Of a stretch of DNA of 61,052 nucleotides, positions 58,875 to 61,052 are shown piece by piece (positions within the stretch are counted from its first letter, which is position 1; every line of letters begins with the position of its first letter). The translations under genes were made by a program, and so were the position numbers. Origin of the DNA: Pseudomonadota bacterium (lineage in GTDB: Bacteria > Pseudomonadota > Gammaproteobacteria > Steroidobacterales > Steroidobacteraceae); contig JAEZFW010000040.1 of the NCBI GenBank assembly GCA_023417315.1, positions 1 to 61,052 on the forward strand, read 5' to 3'. Below the pieces are notes generated by a model that was given only the letters and a program-made list of their open reading frames with translations, ran no database searches and had not been told where the DNA came from.

Positions 58875-59414
58875 GTGGTTTCGCGACGACAAGTGATCGC
58901 AGGCGCTGTCCTGCTCGCATCGGCTCATGAGGCAAGCACAGCGAATAATCCGCAGGCACCCGTGCACACTGAGTTCGCGTTCGAGGCGCAAGTGCAGGTC
59001 GCTGCACCTCTCGTGATCGGCTCGAGTGCGAGAGGCTTGCGCCGCGTCGTTCCGATTGAAGGTGGTCGCTTCGACGGTCCCCGCATTAGCGGGCGCGTGC
59101 TTCCTGGTGGCGCTGACTGGCAAGTCGTTCGCGCGGACGACGTGCTCGATGTCGAAGCGAAGTACACACTCGAAGCGAGTGACGGCACATTGATCATGGT
59201 GACGAACAAAGGTGTCCGTCACGGGCCGAAGGAGATCATCGAGAAACTTGCCCAGGGCGTCGACGTGGATCCTGCGCAATACTACTTCCGCACGTCCGCA
59301 CAATTCGAGGCGCCAAGCGCCAGCAAGCACGCCTGGCTCAATCGAGCCGTTTTCATCGGTGTCGCCGAGCGCAAGGCGCGGATGGCGGTGATCCGATTCT
59401 ACGAAGTTCTATAG
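58875..59414 (+). CDS. DUF3237 family protein with N-terminal leader, GTG start
   Basis: A 179-residue protein. A short RR-containing leader (VSRRQVIAGAVLLAS) is followed by a DUF3237 beta-barrel: VIGSSARGLRRVVPIEGGRFDGPRISGRVLPGGADW, TLEASDGTLIMVTNKGVRHG and the terminal MAVIRFYEVL. The family has no settled function and is often found with aromatic and ester-degradation genes. GTG 58875 is preferred because TGGAGGT lies about 8 bases upstream. It is the last gene of the hydrolase-tannase unit and converges on the second halogenase gene. Confidence 0.75.
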   Translation: MVSRRQVIAGAVLLASAHEASTANNPQAPVHTEFAFEAQVQVAAPLVIGSSARGLRRVVPIEGGRFDGPRISGRVLPGGADWQVVRADDVLDVEAKYTLEASDGTLIMVTNKGVRHGPKEIIEKLAQGVDVDPAQYYFRTSAQFEAPSASKHAWLNRAVFIGVAERKARMAVIRFYEVL

Positions 59415-59454
59415 CGATCGTGAGCGCGCAGACAGCCGCGAACGACATAGCAGA

Positions 59455-60960
59455 TCACAACGCGGACGCGCAGTACTGCTGCAGCACATCTTGGTGTTGG
59501 GGCGCGGTGCTCGCGAACTGATTCATCGCTTGGCGCAAGAGGTCAAGTTTCTGACTGACCTCGTCCACGGGTAGCGCGCTGATCACAGGGTCCACGGTCC
59601 GAGGGATCACATCCTGGCCGAGCATGACCGCGACCCAGCTCGCATTAGGGAAGAGCTCGCCCTCGTAGCGCAGGAAGCGCCCGCCTTCGGCGAACAGGTC
59701 CAACCGACGCTGCAGTGTTTCAGGGATGGTCATCGCTCGACAATGGCGCCAAAAAGCTTCCTCACGTCCGTTGGCGTAGTAATGAAAGACTAAAAGATCG
59801 CGCACCTGCTCGAAGTCCTTCTGCATCCAACGGTTGTACTCATCGCGCATGATGTTCGGCAGTGAGGCACCGGGAAAGAGTGCGATGAAGCGGCTGATCC
59901 CCTGGCGAATGAGATAGAGCGACGTCGATTCGAGCGGTTCGAGAAATCCGGCGGAGAGTCCGATCGCGATGCAATTCTTCTCCCAGAATTTGCGGCGATG
60001 GCCTGTCGCGAAGCGAATGAGCCGCGGCGTGCCGATTACCTCTCCGTCGAGCCCGTCGAGCAGCACGGAGGTGGCTTCATCCTCGCTCATGAACTCGCTG
60101 CAATAGATATGACCGTTTCCGGTTCGGCGCTGGGTCGGGATACGCCATTGCCAGCCGGCGGACTTTGCGGTGGATCTCGTATACGGAAGCAAGGGGCCGT
60201 TGTGCTGGCAGGCAACGGCAAGCGCGCGATCGCATGGCAGCCAATTGCGCCAATCGACCCACGACACACCGAGCGCATCGTTCAAGAGAAGCGACCTGAA
60301 CCCCGTACAATCGAAGAAGAACTCGCCGACGATCGTTTGACCGTTCTGTAAGCGAACGCCGGTGAGATGCCCTGTCTCGGGGGCTCGTAGAACTTCGCAG
60401 ACCTTTCCCTCGACACGCTTCACGCCGCGTTCTTCGGCGTATCGCCGTAGATATTGCGCATAGAGCGCAGCGTCGAAATGGTAAGCATAGCGCAGGTAGG
60501 AAGCGGGTGCGCCGGGCACTCTGGTATCGGGAAACGCGAATCTATTCTGCTTCGCGACGATCTCGGTCAGACAATACTCGCCGATCGCGTGCGGATGCCC
60601 GTGCGCGCGGCAATGCAGCCAATACTGGTGGAAGTCGAGGCCGTCGATGTCGATGCCGTGGAAGCCGAAGGGATGGAAATAGCGTGACCCTTTGCCCGAC
60701 CAGTCCACGAATTCGATCCCCAGTTTGAAGGTCGCCTGGGTCGCGCGCATCAAGTCCGCTTCCACCAAACCGAGGAAGAGGTTGAACTGCAGCATGTCGG
60801 GAATGGTCGCTTCGCCGACGCCGATGATGCCGATCTCGTCGGACTCGACGAGCGTGATCGACACACCACTTGACTTGAGGATCTTCGACAGCGCGGCGGC
60901 TGTCATCCATCCCGCGGCGCCGCCGCCTACGATCACGATGTGCTTCAATCTCTCCTGCAT
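59455..60960 (-). CDS. Tryptophan halogenase family flavoprotein, second copy
   Basis: A 501-residue flavin-dependent halogenase-like protein. The FAD motif GGGAAGW is at 12-18, GVGEATIPDM at 47-56, candidate catalytic lysine K79 (QATFKLG) and a perfect WxWxIP motif at 270-275 (GWQWRIP). The downstream GLSAGFLEPLESTSLYLI matches the Glu/Ser active-site stretch. By these residues it keeps the features of true halogenases better than the first copy at 15422. It is probably linked to a TonB receptor beyond the window edge. A free aromatic or phenolic substrate, or a role unrelated to halogenation, cannot be told from sequence. Confidence 0.9.
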   Translation of the reverse strand: MQERLKHIVIVGGGAAGWMTAAALSKILKSSGVSITLVESDEIGIIGVGEATIPDMLQFNLFLGLVEADLMRATQATFKLGIEFVDWSGKGSRYFHPFGFHGIDIDGLDFHQYWLHCRAHGHPHAIGEYCLTEIVAKQNRFAFPDTRVPGAPASYLRYAYHFDAALYAQYLRRYAEERGVKRVEGKVCEVLRAPETGHLTGVRLQNGQTIVGEFFFDCTGFRSLLLNDALGVSWVDWRNWLPCDRALAVACQHNGPLLPYTRSTAKSAGWQWRIPTQRRTGNGHIYCSEFMSEDEATSVLLDGLDGEVIGTPRLIRFATGHRRKFWEKNCIAIGLSAGFLEPLESTSLYLIRQGISRFIALFPGASLPNIMRDEYNRWMQKDFEQVRDLLVFHYYANGREEAFWRHCRAMTIPETLQRRLDLFAEGGRFLRYEGELFPNASWVAVMLGQDVIPRTVDPVISALPVDEVSQKLDLLRQAMNQFASTAPQHQDVLQQYCASAL

Positions 60961-61052
60961 GGTAGTTCTAATCTACGTGCAGGAAGCGTATGGCGATAGA
61001 GCTTTCAGGCTCGAATCCTTTGCGCCTCGGAAGAGTCTGCCCCGCACAGAGG
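60961..61052. other. Window end, no gene seen
   Basis: The last 92 bases are upstream of the second halogenase gene. Nothing beyond a possible promoter could be recognised. Confidence 0.4.

Overview
The window is G+C-rich, gene-dense DNA from a Gram-negative, TonB-receptor-rich proteobacterium. The nearest models I know are plant-polymer degraders of the Steroidobacter/Xanthomonas/Caulobacter/sphingomonad kind. Evidence is two large TonB-dependent receptors, tryptophan-halogenase/SapC/cupin satellites, many Tat or lipoprotein signals, and a sphingomonad-like lignin-monomer pathway. The exact taxon cannot be fixed from the sequence. I saw no RNA gene, CRISPR array, prophage or insertion sequence.

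Region 1 (1-24.7 kb) is a hemicellulose-utilisation region. It opens with a partial FAD oxidoreductase, an exported cytochrome c/HEAT dehydrogenase-like protein, a Tat-exported sugar isomerase-like protein, an L-galactonate-dehydrogenase-like enzyme, a JmjC-type cupin and an IclR regulator. A minus-strand series follows: TonB receptor > tryptophan halogenase > SapC > GH51 > GH43 > GH95. Two CE1-type esterases, an SDR and a bicupin follow.

Region 2 (23.8-31.8 kb) is the least familiar part. A tightly coupled minus-strand operon encodes two aconitase/isopropylmalate-dehydratase-type large subunits, two small subunits and two M24 (creatinase/aminopeptidase-fold) proteins, with a LysR gene upstream. 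One large subunit has serine in place of all three iron-sulfur cysteines. One M24 protein is truncated and the other has lost several metal ligands. No leucine biosynthesis genes accompany them, so a catabolic role is likely.

Region 3 (31.8-49.2 kb) holds a hydroxycinnamate (ferulate/coumarate) regulon: an ADP-forming acyl-CoA synthetase (FerA-like), a hydroxycinnamoyl-CoA hydratase-lyase (FerB/HCHL-like), a double-hotdog thioesterase, an aldehyde dehydrogenase, a MarR regulator, a TonB receptor, an aromatic-acid MFS transporter, a BKACE enzyme, an HpcH/HpaI aldolase and two DUF6282 metal-dependent hydrolase-like proteins. A 15-bp palindrome, ATCAGCCTGGCTGAT, recurs at five intergenic regions here and probably marks the MarR operators.

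Region 4 (49.2-61 kb) continues the aromatic theme: a LysR gene, a 3-oxoacid CoA-transferase pair, a tetrahydrofolate-dependent O-demethylase (LigM-like) with MetF- and PurU-type C1 enzymes, another LysR gene, a hydrolase, a tannase/feruloyl esterase lipoprotein, a DUF3237 protein and a second tryptophan halogenase.

Taken together, the window could release ferulate from feruloylated arabinoxylan side chains, import sugars and ferulate, convert ferulate through vanillin and vanillate to protocatechuate, and recycle the methyl group through folate. Ring-cleavage dioxygenase genes are not in the window. The role of the double hydro-lyase/M24 operon is unknown.
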